Notes: generated by a model from the letters alone, not told the origin. Shown: positions 11,379 through 23,515, counted from the first letter of the stretch. The stretch is DNA of 64,000 bases from Gymnothorax reevesii (GCA_029721435.1 CM056574.1:3316001-3380000); one strand, 5' to 3'. Numbers and translations are program-made.

Positions 11379-11462
11379 GAGAGCCAACACACACAAATAC
11401 ACACACACACAGACACACACACACCTGAGAGCCAACACACACAGACACACACACCTGAGAGC
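10565..11462. repeat. Composite CA/CACCTGAGAGCCAA tandem array
   Basis: Runs of (AC)n of varying length alternate about 20 times with a constant block CACCTGAGAGCCAA (sometimes GCAAA). Many units after 10890 carry an extra A in the CA run (CACACAAACAC), so there are sub-families. Long Cys/Val-rich frames on the minus strand are by-products of the repeat. Confidence 0.95.
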
Positions 11463-12301
11463 CTACACTGTTCAGACAGGTGCATGCTGGGGGGGCAGAG
11501 TCAGTCATGTCAGAGATTTGGGGATTGGGCTGCCTGTATCCCATCAGGAATTTTCTGGGGTTTCATCCATCTGTGAGGTAACGGCAGAATCCCCAATCAG
11601 ACATGTGTGATCATGTCCTCCTGATTGGTCACTTTGCTACTCACACAAGGCTTCCTCCTGAGCCCAGGCCGACTCGCTTCGTGTCCGCACACACCACCCG
11701 CTAACATCTGTTCACCTTCTTTCACTGGAACAGACCATATAGCAATGACCGTGAGCAGGAATATCCAATCAGAGAGCAGCATGCGGCCTCGGGTTTGAAC
11801 CGCAGTGAGGGGGTGGGACGGGGGGGGGGGTGTTTGCTCTCACCGAGGCCCAACAGCAGCTGTGATGAGCAGCTGTTTGTCACACTCATTTTCGGGGCCC
11901 CTGGACCCACTGTACCCCAGCAGCTGTCCGATTAAAATGCTGCCCCCCAACCTCCTTTATCACTTTAAAAGGAGTTGTGTGATGATTACTGCACACGCTC
12001 AGAACGTACATCTCAAAACAGTGAATCTGCTTGACTACAAGTCACAATCTGTCTCCAACCTTGCCAATGTGTCATCGTTCTGCATCATATTTATATGTTT
12101 AAGTTATATTATAGTAACTGCAGCATTATGCTTTTTATATTAACAAGGAGCTTTCTATTGAAATTCAAGGATTCAAAGCAATATTTTAAGTTTCAGCCAA
12201 GGGATACAAAGAATGTAAGTTGGATGCAATGGGCAATAATCATATAAAAAAAATTCCTTCTAGATTTGGACTTGTAGTAACAGATATGGTTCATTCAAAA
12301 T
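11463..12301. other. Non-coding spacer between minisatellites
   Basis: Contains a G-tract at about 11818-11830 and AT-rich DNA after 12040. No coding potential was recognised. Confidence 0.5.
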
Positions 12302-13317
12302 TGTGAGCATGTGCAGTATTCGTGACAAAGATGCGAGCGTGTGCAGTAATTGTGACACATATGTGAGTGTGTGCAGTAATCGTGACACATATGTGAGTGT
12401 GTGCAGTAATTGTGACACAGATGTGAGCGTGTGCAGTAATTGTGACACAGATGTGAGCGTGTGCAGTAATTGTGACACAGATGTGAGCGTGTGCAGTAAT
12501 TGTGACACAGATGTGAGCGTGTGCAGTAATTGTGACACAGATGTGAGCGTGCGCAGTAATTGTGACACAGATGTGAGCGTGTGCAGTAATTGTGACACAC
12601 ATGTGAGCGTGTGCAGTAATTGTGACACAGATGTGAGCGTGTGCAGTAATTGTGACACAGATGTGAGCGTGTGCAGTAATTGTGACATAGATGTGAGCGT
12701 GTGCAGTAATTGTGACACAGATGTGAGCATGCGCAGTAATTGTGACACATATGTGAGCGTGTGCAGTAATTGTGACACAGATGTGAGCGTGTGCAGTAAT
12801 TGTGACACAGATGTGAGCGTGTGCAGTAATTGTGACACAGATGTGAGCGTGTGCAGTAATTGTGACACAGATGTGAGCGTGTGCAGTAATTGTGACACAG
12901 ATGTGAGCGTGTGCAGTAATTGTGACACAGATGTGAGCGTGTGCAGTAATTGTGACACAGATGTGAGCGTGCGCAGTAATTGTGACACAGATGTGAGCGT
13001 GCGCAGTAATTGTGACACAGATGTGAGTGTGTGCAGTAATTGTGACACAGATGTGAGCGTGCGCAGTAATTGTGACACAGATGTGAGCGTGCGCAGTAAT
13101 TGTGACACAGATGTGAGCGTGTGCAGTAATTGTGACACAGATGTGAGCGTGTGCAGTTATTGTGACACAGATGGGAGCGTGTGCAGTAATCGTGACACAG
13201 ATGTGAGTGTGTGCAGTAATTGTGACACAGATGTGAGCGTGTGCAGTTATTGTGACACAGATGTGAGCGTGTGCAGTAATCGTGACACAGATGTGAGCGT
13301 GTGCAGAATAAGGCTTG
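12302..13317. repeat. 30-bp minisatellite, about 34 copies
   Basis: The unit is GTGAGCGTGTGC followed by AGTAATTGTGACACAGAT. Copies are nearly identical in the centre and more varied at both ends (CGTGACAC, GTGAGTGTG, AGTTAT), as expected when homogenisation is strongest internally. Because 30 is a multiple of three, frames stay open on both strands (repeating VSVCSNCDTD on plus). No start context, splice signals or unique flanking domain supports a gene. Confidence 0.95.
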
Positions 13318-14385
13318 TGCTGTAATTCTGTGTCTGTGTTCTAAGAAATACTTGATGCTGAAGAGAGCAGTGGTGTTCGTATTTTGCCAGGATAAAAAAA
13401 CTGCTTAATTCATTGTTTTAGTCGAACATTCCTCAAGTACAACTCTTCAATCCTTTAAATAAAGGCTGCGATCAGGACAAACAGGAAGTGACCTCAGTCA
13501 CAGCAGGCCAATGACAGCTCAAAGCCTGGGTTTGAAATGTGAGGAAGTAATGTTGTCGAGCATTGCCTCAGCGGCCGAGTGATGATGTAATCAGGAAGAG
13601 ATTTTTTAGATCCTGGGAAAAGTGAGTGAATCACATTGCAAAGCTAAGGAGCCACACGTGAGCACAGAGACGTTCACAATGACCTGAGAGGGACAGGATT
13701 TGTGCAGCTCTGCACATATGGTTAATGCACAGAAATATGTTTAATTATTATGCTGGCAAACATAGAATAAAAAAAATTATTAACCAAACAGTGAAACGCA
13801 ATTTGATATAGTTTGACAGATGCAGACAGACATACCAGCTGGTCTTTATCACTGCTGTGTCAAAGACTTCAGATCATAGAGAAAAGATAATCAGGCTGTT
13901 AAAGAACACTTGTGTCCAACCTGCTGCACATCAGGCAGGATAAAAACAGCTCATCACGGGGCTGAAACGTGATTGTGATCAGGTTTCTCCCACCTGTGGA
14001 GTCAATACAGAAGAGATTTTACATTCCCTGTGAATTCTGCCCAGTCTGGGAGGAGAGACCCGCAGCAAAGATCCTGAGGAAGGAATAGAGTGAGAGAGGG
14101 GAGAGGAGAGAACAGGGTGAAGAGAAAGGATGAAGCACCCTGAGGGTGAGAGGCAGGGAGAGATAGAGAGAGAGAGAGGGAGAAAGAGAGAGAGAGGGAG
14201 AGAGAGAGAGAGAGATGGTTCAGGCTCTGACATGTATCTCTCAGGAAAAGAGACACATAGATGTGATTACGCAGTGAAAGCAGACGTTACTGTCAAGCAG
14301 CCGAAGGGAGGGGGGACTTTTCTATGGTAACGAGCAGGAGCGACAAACCAGGCATCTGGGCTGCTGGTTCCCTTCGCTAACACAG
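13318..14385. other. Non-coding spacer with a GA-rich tract
   Basis: A purine-rich (GA)n tract lies at about 14154-14217. The remainder shows no convincing coding frame or mobile-element border. Confidence 0.5.
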
Positions 14386-16855
14386 CACAAACAGGAAGCG
14401 CTACCTTCACCCTGCCCAACACAGCGCAAACAGGAAGTGTTATCTTCACCCAGTCCAACAAAGCGCAAACAGGAAGTGTTAGCTTCACCCTGTCCAACAC
14501 AGCACAAACAGGAGGTGTATCTTCACCCTGCCCAACACAGCACAAACAGGAAGTGTTAGCTGCACCCTGCCCTAACAGCATAAACCGGAAGTGTTAGCTT
14601 CACCCTGCCCAACAAAGCGCAAACAGGAAGAGTTAGCTTCACCCTGCCCAACACAGCACAAACAGGAAGTATTAGCTACACCCTGCCCTAACAGCATAAA
14701 CAGGAAGTGTTAGCTTCACCCAGCCCAACAAAATGCAAAAAAGAAGTGTTAGCTTCAACCTGCCCAACACAGCGCAAACAGGAAGTATTAGCTACACCCT
14801 GCCCTAACAGCATAAACAGGAAGTGTTAGCTTCACCCAGCCCAACAAAATGCAAAAAAGAAGTGTTAGCTTCACCCAGCCCAACAAAGCGCAAACAGGAA
14901 GAGTTATCTTCACCCTGCCCAACACAGCACAAACAGGAAGTGTTAGCTTCACCCAGCCCAACAAAATGCAAAAAGGAAGTGTTAGCTTCACCCAGCCCAA
15001 CAAAGCGCAAACAGGAAGAGTTAGCTTCACCCTGCCCAACACAGCACAAACAGGAAGTGTTAGCTTCACCCTGCCCAACACAGCACAAACAGGAAGTGTT
15101 AGCTTCACCCTGCCCAACACAGCACAAACAGGAAGTGTTAGCTACACCCTGCCCAACAAAATGCAAAAAGGAAATGTTAGCTTCAACCTGCCCAACAAAG
15201 CGCAAACAGGAAGTGTTAGCTACACCCTGCCCAACACAGCACAAACAGGAAGTGTTAGCTACACCCTGCCCTAACAGCATAAACAGGAAGTGTTAGCTTC
15301 ACCCTGCCCAACAAAATGCAAAAAGGAAATGTTAGCTTCAACCTGCCCAACAAAGCGCAAACAGGAAGTGTTAGCTTCAACCTGCCCAACAAAGCGCAAA
15401 CAGGAAGTGTTAGCTTCAACCTGCCCAACAAAGCGCAAACAGGAAGTGTTAGCTTCACCCTGCCCAACAAAGCGCAAACAGGAAGTGTTAGCTTCACCCT
15501 GCCCAACACAGCGCAAACAGGAAGTGTTAGCTACACCCTGCCCAACACAGCACAAACAGGAAGTGTTAGCTACACCCTGCCCTAACAGCATAAACAGGAA
15601 GTGTTAGCTTCACCCAGCCCAACACAGCGCAAACAGGAAGTGTTAGCTTCACCCTGCCCAACAAAGCGCAAACAGGAAGTGTTAGCTTCACCCTGCCCAA
15701 CAAAGCGCAAACAGGAAGTGTTAGCTTCACCCTGCCCAACACAGCGCAAACAGGAAGTGTTAGCTACACCCTGCCCAACACAGCACAAACAGGAAGTGTT
15801 AGCTACACCCTGCCCTAACAGCATAAACAGGAAGTGTTAGCTTCACCCTGCCCAACACAGCACAAACAGGAAGTGTTAGCTTCACCCTGCCCAACAAAAT
15901 GCAAAAAGGAAGTGTTAGCTTCAACCTGCCCAACACAGCGCAAACAGGAAGTGTTAGCTTCACCCTGCCCAACACAGCACAAACAGGAAGTGTTAGCTTC
16001 ACCCTGCCCAACACAGCGTAAACAGGAAGTGTTAGCTTCACCCTGCCCAACAAAGCGCAAACAGGAAGAGTTAGCTTCACCCTGCCCAACACAGCACAAA
16101 CAGGAAGTGTTAGCTACACCCTGCCCAACACAGCACAAACAGGAAGAGTTAGCTTCACCCTGCCCAACAAAATGCAAAAAGGAAGTGTTAGCTTCAACCT
16201 GCCCAACACAGCGCAAACAGGAAGTGTTAGCTTCACCCTGCCCAACAAAATGCAAAAAGGAAGTGTTAGCTTCAACCTGCCCAACACAGCGCAAACAGGA
16301 AGTGTTAGCTTCACCCTGCCCAACACAGCACAAACAGGAAGTGTTAGCTACACCCTGCCCTAACAGCATAAACAGGAAGTGTTAGCTTCACCCTGCCCAA
16401 CAAAATGCAAAAAGGAAGTGTTAGCTTCAACCTGCCCAACAAAGCGCAAACAGGAAGTGTTAGCTTCACCCTGCCCAACACAGCGCAAACAGGAAGTGTT
16501 AGCTACACCCTGCCCTAACAGCATAAACAGGAAGTGTTAGCTTCACCCAGCCCAACACAGCACAAACAGGAAGTGTTAGCTACACCCTGCCCTAACAGCA
16601 TAAACAGGAAGTGTTAGCTTCACCCTGCCCAACACAGCACAAACAGGAAGTGTTAGCTACACCCTGCCCTAACAGCATAAACAGGAAGTGTTAGCTTCAC
16701 CCTGCCAAACAAAATGCAAAAAGGAAGTGTTAGCTTCAACCTGCCCAACACAGCACAAACAGGAAGTATAACCCTCACCCTACCCTAACAGCGCAAACAG
16801 GAATTGTTAGCTTCACCCTGCACTATGCAGTGCAAAGAGGAAGTGTCAGCATTAT
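14386..16855. repeat. 39-bp minisatellite, about 60 copies
   Basis: The unit is CAGGAAGTGTTAGCTTCACC followed by CTGCCCAACACAGCGCAAA. Variant units alternate: AACAAAGCGC, AACAAAATGCAAAAAG, CTACACC in place of CTTCACC, and CCTAACAGCATAAA. The CCTAACAGCATAAA variant recurs at ~14571, 14687, 14803, 15270, 15582, 15816, 16359 and later, at multiples of ~39 bp, which implies higher-order repeats. Frames of up to 184 codons on both strands follow from the 39-bp (13-codon) period and are not taken as genes. Confidence 0.95.
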
Positions 16856-19040
16856 TCTGCACTACCACAGAGCTCAAAAATACACTATGGTGGACAATGT
16901 CATAGGCTGAACCAACGGGAAAACGTGAGACGCGTCCACCATCTTATGTAAGGAATCAGCAGAGGAATTGCGCAATCAAACGCTGTACTGGTGTATAAGC
17001 GACTAGATAAAATGAAATGAAAACCACTGGACTGGTGACACACATCAGCCGACAAGCACAACCATTATTTAATAAATTATTATTTTGTTTACGGGTGTTT
17101 GTTGTCAGGAAATTCTTAATCATTCGTAAAAATATTGTGCTGAAGATGCAAACTGCATGTACCCCAGTATTGTGATCTTGATTTTTTTTTTACTTTATTC
17201 ATTATACATGTATTATGTAAAAAAAGTGGCAATCATGAAAACTACAGCTTTCAGTAATGGTTAGAAGGGTTTTTGATTTGAAACTTATTTTGCACAGTAC
17301 TTTCAACTTGCTGACCATATGAAGTACTGAGCAACAACTTAGGAAAACATCAGCATCAAGTTCACTTTCCAGTCTATTTGTCACAGACATGCTTTATATG
17401 CTCATATACAAACTTCACCCAGGTTAATATACCCTTACAATCTCACTTCATGTAAAAATCATTAACATAACCTCTGTATTCCACCTCTAAACTACCTTGG
17501 TCGAAGGTTTCTCATAGTTCCCAATAGGACGCTATCCTTCGGTAAGATAAAGGACGCAAATCTTGCCAAACCTGGTCTCGTGTCCACACTAGTGTTTTTT
17601 CAGCTCTGTGTGCTCTACGCAGCACAAACAGGAAGTGTTAGCTTCACCATCCGCTACACAGGACACACACACCGCCTCAGTGCCCACACAAAGCCCCACC
17701 CTCCCGGCCTTTACCAAGAGAGAGGGAGGGGATCAGCCTATTGCTCATTTTATGATCGCCCTCATTTACCAGGGAAAAGCTGAGAGGTGATCCTCGCGAT
17801 GACGTCAGTAAAAAATGAAATAAAGACCACAGGTTTAACAGCCTCATTCGTAAAGCAGCGCTGAGGTGGCAGTGCAGGGGTGTGGGTGAGCTTCAGAAGG
17901 GAAGGGGGTCTCATTAATAGGGGCCTTTGGTGGAATTCACTCATTAACTTTAAAAAGTGTGGTTTAGCAGAACTGCATTTTAACCCTTCGCTGTAAGGGT
18001 TAAAGGAGGGATGATCTCAGTTTCTGTGACCCCCCCACCCCCCACCCATTATTCCTTTGTCAAATTAATTTAACAGGCCTGATGCCAAACTCCTGATATG
18101 TGACATTTTGTTCTAATTAAATTGAGGTGGTTTAGCCTCTATTTGCCACCATTTATTAATGGTGGAGAGCTAAAGTGAAATATAATTTTATATATGAATG
18201 GATGATATTATTTTTGTAACAGCGTTTGAGGCTCTACTACAGAACTGTACTGCCCCTCAGAGGTCGACAGGCTGGAAATCAGTTTCTGTAGACACTTTAA
18301 TCTCTAACTTTGAGCATCATGCAAAGTATTTGACGGTTATTATGAACTGCAGAAAATGCAATTTACTGTGACAACTCGAGCGTAAACACTGAATGCTGGG
18401 TCATTGGGTTCAGCGACGTGACAAAAGCCAGTGATTAAACTCTAAAGCACCGGCAGCTCCCTCATCACCTCAAACTCCTGAAACAAATGCTTCCGCTTAA
18501 CTGTGTTAAAACAGGGATCACTGAGCTCTCCTCTCCCCGCCGGGGGAAGGACGCTGCCTCGCTATGAAGTGTGACCCCCCCTCCCCCCGCAGATGGTCGC
18601 TCCGCTTGTCGAACACACAGGAGATCCCCACAGACGCCACTAAATGATCACTCGCTGTGAAACGAACGCGTGTGGCTCCAGGCGTCCGGATCTGCCTGTG
18701 CGGGGAGCACAACTGAAGTGTTTCCACGGGAAACCGGCCTTACGCCATATGAGGCCTTATAGCCTCAGAGGAACATGACAGAAAGCAGACAGACTGAGAT
18801 CCAAAACCGCATCAGCCGAAGTGGAGGTTATAATGAGAACATACGGGGAGTGAAAAGGGTTTCCCTTATTTGTTACAGAAATCCAGGGGCAGTAAAATGT
18901 GCTTCAGTACAAAAGACACAAAACCTCATCTGCCAAGAAAGTAAATCATTTCAGCTTCTGTACTGTGTAAAGACATTATTCAAATCTGTGGCCTGCTTCC
19001 TGGGGCCATGTGGTCACCTGAGCCCATCGAACGCTCCAGT
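16856..19040. other. Non-coding stretch with one isolated 39-bp repeat unit
   Basis: No recognised exon. At 17618-17648 one unit of the neighbouring minisatellite (GCACAAACAGGAAGTGTTAG...) appears alone, ~760 bp beyond the array. Confidence 0.5.
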
Positions 19041-19440
19041 ACAGTGATGGACACACTGCGCTGCACTGCAGGGGGTACAGTGATGGACACACCGCACTGC
19101 GCTGCACTGCAGGGGGTACAGTGATGGAGACACTGCGCTGCACTGCAGGGGGTACAGTGATGGACACACTGCACTGCGCTGCACTGCTGGGGGTACAGCG
19201 ATGGACACACTGCACTGCGCTGCACTGCAGGGGGTACAGTGATGGAGACACTGCGCTGCACTGCAGGGGGTACAGTGATGGACACACTGCACTGCGCTGC
19301 ACTGCAGGGGGTACAGTGATGGAGACACTGCGCTGCACTGCAGGGGGTACAGTGATGGACACACTGCACTGCAGGGGGTACAGTGATGGAGACACTGCGC
19401 TGCACTGCAGGGGGTACAGTGATAGACACACTGCACTGCA
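19041..19440. repeat. Minisatellite of ~36-41-bp units
   Basis: About ten units of GGGGGTACAGTGATGGACAC ACTGCACTGCGCTGCACTGCA, in which GGACAC units (~41 bp) tend to alternate with shorter GGAGAC units (~36 bp). It is rich in CTGCA/GCAGTG motifs. Frames on both strands are by-products. Confidence 0.9.
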
Positions 19441-19640
19441 CTGTAGCGGGTCCTTCAGACGAGAAGTTAAACTGAGGACCTGCCTCACTGGAGTTCCGGA
19501 ATATTCCTGGGCACTTTCCCAAAACACAACACAGTCACTAACCCCAAGATAAATTCCAGCGTCTGCCAGTTCCTTGCGGAGTTTATTCTGCTGTTTAAAG
19601 GTTAAAGGAACTTCCCTTCCTCCCCAGACTGAATAAGACT
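19441..19640 (+). repeat. Fragment of a common fish SINE/LINE-tail-like repeat
   Basis: The phrase GTAGCGGGTCCTTCAGACGA followed by AAGTTAAACTGAGGACC and CCTGGGCACTTTCC matches, from memory, a widespread fish interspersed repeat. The adjoining minisatellite may have arisen from its left edge. Family and ends are not fixed. Confidence 0.35.
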
Positions 19641-21890
19641 TGGCTGTCTGTGGCAGCTATTAGAATAAAGAATTGACAGAACAAAAAAATGTCTGATATA
19701 AGCAAATACACACTTCCTTTGTGTCTATTTTACAGGGTCTTCACGGTAAAAATGTCAAATTTTTTCCAAAAATTTCAATATTTTTGATTTTCACATTCAA
19801 TAAATAAAGGAATGCAGTGAGATGCCAGTAAACACCAAGAGTCTCTTTTTCCTCCGCCTCAATTGTGACTGTGATTTTAAATGTGAATGACCAAAAATCA
19901 CAGTTTTACTGAATCACTACCTTGTGGCGTAAAATCATTAATATTCATCTGATCGACATTTGGACTTAAGATGTATCTGTTAGAGATCAATGAAATGACA
20001 CAGGACTTCCTCGATAGGTGCATCCCTAGGGGGTTCATTTTGAAAATGAAGCAAGTAGATGAAGTGATTTTCATTATGGTCACATAACAGAGCTCATTAA
20101 ATATTCATAAATGTTCCAAACAAAAAAAATCCAATGTCATTTCATAGAACTATCTTAAACATTTCATATGAGACTAATTTGAGGAAAATCTGACCACGGG
20201 TGTTTGAAATATCAGTGCCACAAAATATTTTCAGGTTTTGTCATTAAAGTGCTGTTTCCATGGCCACCATGTAAATTTTTTAAAATCAAAATACTACATT
20301 TTATGAGGTTAAAATCATGTTGAGTAGGTTTGTTTCTTAGTTTATAAATTATCATGGTTATTTCTACACTTTACCATGAAGACTCCTTAATGTATTTTAT
20401 CCATCTTTCCGAATGACTGAAATCCGGAGTGATTCCTCACATGACATTCAGGCAACCCAAGATATTCACGTTTTGTATCACATTTAACTACCGGAATATA
20501 AACTCCAAACTGCGCAGCCCTATACTGTCATAACACACCTCATACAGAAGCCTGTCGGAGTTTTTTACCCCAGTAAAACACATCAGGAGTGAAGCTGCAC
20601 ACCGGAACAGCCTGAAACGCCGTCACTCCAGGATCAGTCACCAGCCCAGATCACAGGACGATTTCACCCTCAAACACATGACCTCATGTACCCTTCCTCT
20701 GGAATTCAGCTGGATAATTACTATCACTGCTGCAAGCCTCAGGATTCATGACAAAAACGAGGAAGTATTTTCATTACTGAAATCTGACCACCGTTAAACA
20801 CCGAACGGGAGAGCTTTTGTGTGGATCGGTACTGGGTTTCATACTACAGCAGTTTAACAGCTGAAAAGGAAAAGAATGCAAATTTACCCCCCATAAGGGC
20901 AGCAGTTCACTGAAGTGTACAAAAATAAGTCTAAAGGTCCAAACAAACTGAGTGTCTTTAGAGAGTCGGGTCGTTTCAGATCAGCGGAGACTTCAGTTAC
21001 AGGCCAAAGCAGCCAATAGGAAAACTCCAGCAGATTTCAAAGTTCAGTTTGGCCGAGCGCCAGGCTGGTGCACAAAAATATCTCACGTGCATTCCCCCCG
21101 TGAGGGTGCGGGGGGGGAACACGAGCCAACCCAGAGGAATGTGCCGGCGCGTCCAAACACGTGCTCCCAGGGAACCCTGACAAACCGCTGCCGGCGGGAA
21201 CATTTGAATGCAGAGAGAGAAAAAACACACAAAGCTCTCAAACGCAAGCAAACCCACTTCCTGTCTGTATTCTTCCTCCCGCTCATGATGAAATAAGCAG
21301 ATTTGAAAAGTCAGGATTAACACAGACTCCACAAACACAACAGCGTGTACACACACACACACACACACACTCGCACACAAGAGAACAATCACACCCACAC
21401 ACTGAGCTTCTCTGAAACACGCAGCTGCTGCATGAGGGTTTGTAGAGAACCAGCTGCACGATTTACCACAAACATAATCCCAGTATTAAATCAGAAAAAG
21501 TTGGGACGGTAAACAAATTATGACTGAGAGCAGTGATTTGAAAATGATCTTTGATGTGCTGCTGTAAACCATACAACAGCAAATAATTTAATGTTTCACC
21601 GCATTCATTTTTTATTGATTTTTCAAAATGAACAAATTTTGATTCTTGCAACATTGAGAAAAATGGGACAATGACGTATTATTGCTTTGTATTGTTACAG
21701 TTCCTTTTTGCAATAAAAAAAAACATAAAGAGACTGATGACATTCAGCAGTGAAGCCTTCAGGTGTGTAGTAATGCCTAAAAAACTGCGCCACACATTCT
21801 CATTTTTAGCCCCCCCACCATTAGAGGACAACTTCATTTTCAACAAGAGCACTCAGAGAGCCCAGCACCTCCGCCCCTAACCCTTACCCT
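19641..21890. other. Non-coding stretch
   Basis: AT-rich DNA with a short CA run near 21350. A 114-codon frame at 20952-21296 has no recognisable domain and low-complexity composition. No host gene was recognised. Confidence 0.45.
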
Positions 21891-22215
21891 AACTCCTAAC
21901 CTGGGTCACTCCCAAAATCTGATCAATTGGTCCTTGGGCATTTCTGACCTTCTCTGCTGGGCTCGCGAAGAGCTGATACCGCCACCAGGATGGCTGGATT
22001 TGAACTTTGCCCTATATCTCAGCAGCACTTTGGCCTAGATATACCTAAATTTAATCACTAGTTCTTCTTGTGCTACTTAAACATCCTGTGGAGTTTGATT
22101 AAAATCCATGCAACCATTTTTGAGAAATGTTGCTAACAGACAGACAAACCAACCAATGCTGGTAAAAACATACACTTCCTTGGCGGAGGTGAATTACAAA
22201 TGTTATAATGAAAAG
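21891..22215 (+). mobile_element. RTE-like LINE/SINE 3' end
   Basis: The segment holds TCACTCCCAAAATCTGATCAAT near its start. It ends with AATCCATGCAACCATTTTTG, GCTAACAGACAGACAAACC and CTTCCTTGGCGGAGGTGAAT. This series is characteristic of the 3' ends of RTE-type elements and their SINEs in fish (from memory). Non-coding. Confidence 0.5.
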
Positions 22216-22309
22216 CCTCTCAGAGTTAGAAACATAATGCAAAAGAAAATTCAGATGAAAAAGAGAAAGGGTTATTGCTATGACCAAACGTGGGGCCTAT
22301 TTCGTCGTA

Positions 22310-22424
22310 GCTTTCCCCCACCCACAAAACATGCATCATAGGAACACTCCAACCAGTACCCCTGACCCAGGAACTGGCTTTAGAACTGGAGTGCTCTGTG
22401 GCTGCCCACTGCTCCTAACTATAG
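22310..22424 (+). mobile_element. tRNA-derived SINE, left part (split by the outer LTR element)
   Basis: The segment runs from ACAAAACATGCATCATAGGA to CTAACTATAG and matches the middle of the more complete SINE at 44341-44635. Its continuation (GATGGGTCAAATGCAGAGGA) lies at 35538, 13 kb away, on the other side of the outer LTR retrotransposon. ATAG at 22421-22424 is the target duplication. The tRNA-like head is not evident here. Confidence 0.75.
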
Positions 22425-22872
22425 TGTTATGACTTGAAAAAATCACAGCAAAGAAAACCGGCAATGACAACTAAAACAAATTTATTCTTCACAAAAAATA
22501 TATCCACGATTTAATTCTCTAATAACACTCTGATGCCACTATTTAACTGTTGCCAAAACAAAAACTCTGCTTCTGCTCTGCTCTGCTGTGCTTAAAATCA
22601 CAGCATTTATATAGACTAGCAACATTCTGGAGAGATCCACAGGATTCCTGGGTAATCCCGCCCCCTCCAGGCAGGAAGGTGCCAGAAGCTTCTGGAAAGC
22701 ACTAGTCTTTTTCTAATGATTTTACATCAGATCGTGTTTTACAAACACACCACCAGAGGGTGCCAAATAAACAAAATAAATAGCTGACCAGCAAGGCAGC
22801 AAAAACATAATCTAACAAATCTTCATTTACAAATGAAATAGAATGCTGTACATAAAATACGCATACATTACA
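22425..22872 (-). repeat. Outer element 3' LTR
   Basis: On the minus strand it begins TGTAATGTATGC directly after the purine tract AAAGAGGGCAGG (22873-22884) and ends ...GTCATAACA. It shares long blocks with 35131-35537, such as GCTCTGCTCTGCTGTGC and CCAGAGGGTGCCAAAT. Confidence 0.85.
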
Positions 22873-23026
22873 CCTGCCCTCTTTAAGAAAGGAAAGGTTT
22901 GCTAAAAGCTTTCTTTTGTTAAAATCAACACAGTTTTATAATCAGAATAATCTTGAACTTGAACAAGTTCAAGTTCTTGAACCAGTTCTTGTACAAAAGT
23001 AACATCGATCATTAGAATTGTTATGG

Positions 23027-23515
23027 CCCCAATTTGTAATTATATTTACAACGCAACAGCAACAGCAACAGCAAGGGATGACAGACACAGTTTTAAAAAC
23101 TTAAACACATTTAATGAAAAAAAAACAAAGACTAAACTACTATCTACAACTCTACTGACCAAGATTGAATACAAAAAACAGAAATATTTACAGTCCCTTG
23201 GTGATGTCCTGGGTGAGGAAAAAAAAAATGCTCTAACACAGGCAAAAATCCACAAAAGAAACTTCACAGGTCTTGAACAGAAATGACAGGTCTGGTCACA
23301 TGTATCCTTCTCCTTGCAATTTCTCCTACCACTACTTGTCTCAATTCTTTTCCTTATATACTCTTTTGCAGACCCCACCCACATTTAGACCTCTTTTTTT
23401 TTATTTTCGGGAACTTGCCCCAGACATGTCCAGGACATGTCTAAACCTAGCTCCAGTCTGGGCTGAATAAAAAAAAGGTAAATGCTGCCATCTAGTGGCC
23501 TCTATTCACATCACA
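23027..23515 (-). repeat. Inner element 3' LTR
   Basis: It matches 29680-30160 almost throughout, including the AACAGCAACAGCAAGGGATG end, the TATATACTC promoter-like region and the TGCCATCTAGTGGCC block. It has one extra AACAGC unit relative to the 5' LTR. Confidence 0.9.

Noticed and set aside
10490..11544. Three long Cys/Val-rich minus-strand frames (about 300-336 codons)
   Set aside because: They are translations of the CA array with its constant block; no unique sequence, start context or domain supports a protein.
12260..13325. Repeating SVSQLLHTLT- and VSVCSNCDTD-type proteins of ~290-340 codons
   Set aside because: The 30-bp period keeps several frames open simultaneously on both strands; there is no codon-level evidence for one of them being real.
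14804..16385. Many frames of 80-184 codons on both strands
   Set aside because: By-products of the 39-bp (13-codon) tandem repeat.
12302..16855. CRISPR-like array of regular repeats
   Set aside because: Units are contiguous tandem repeats with no unique spacers, in an animal genome.
18976..19552. Cys/Pro/Ser-rich frames of 140-183 codons
   Set aside because: They translate the 36-41-bp minisatellite and disappear outside it.
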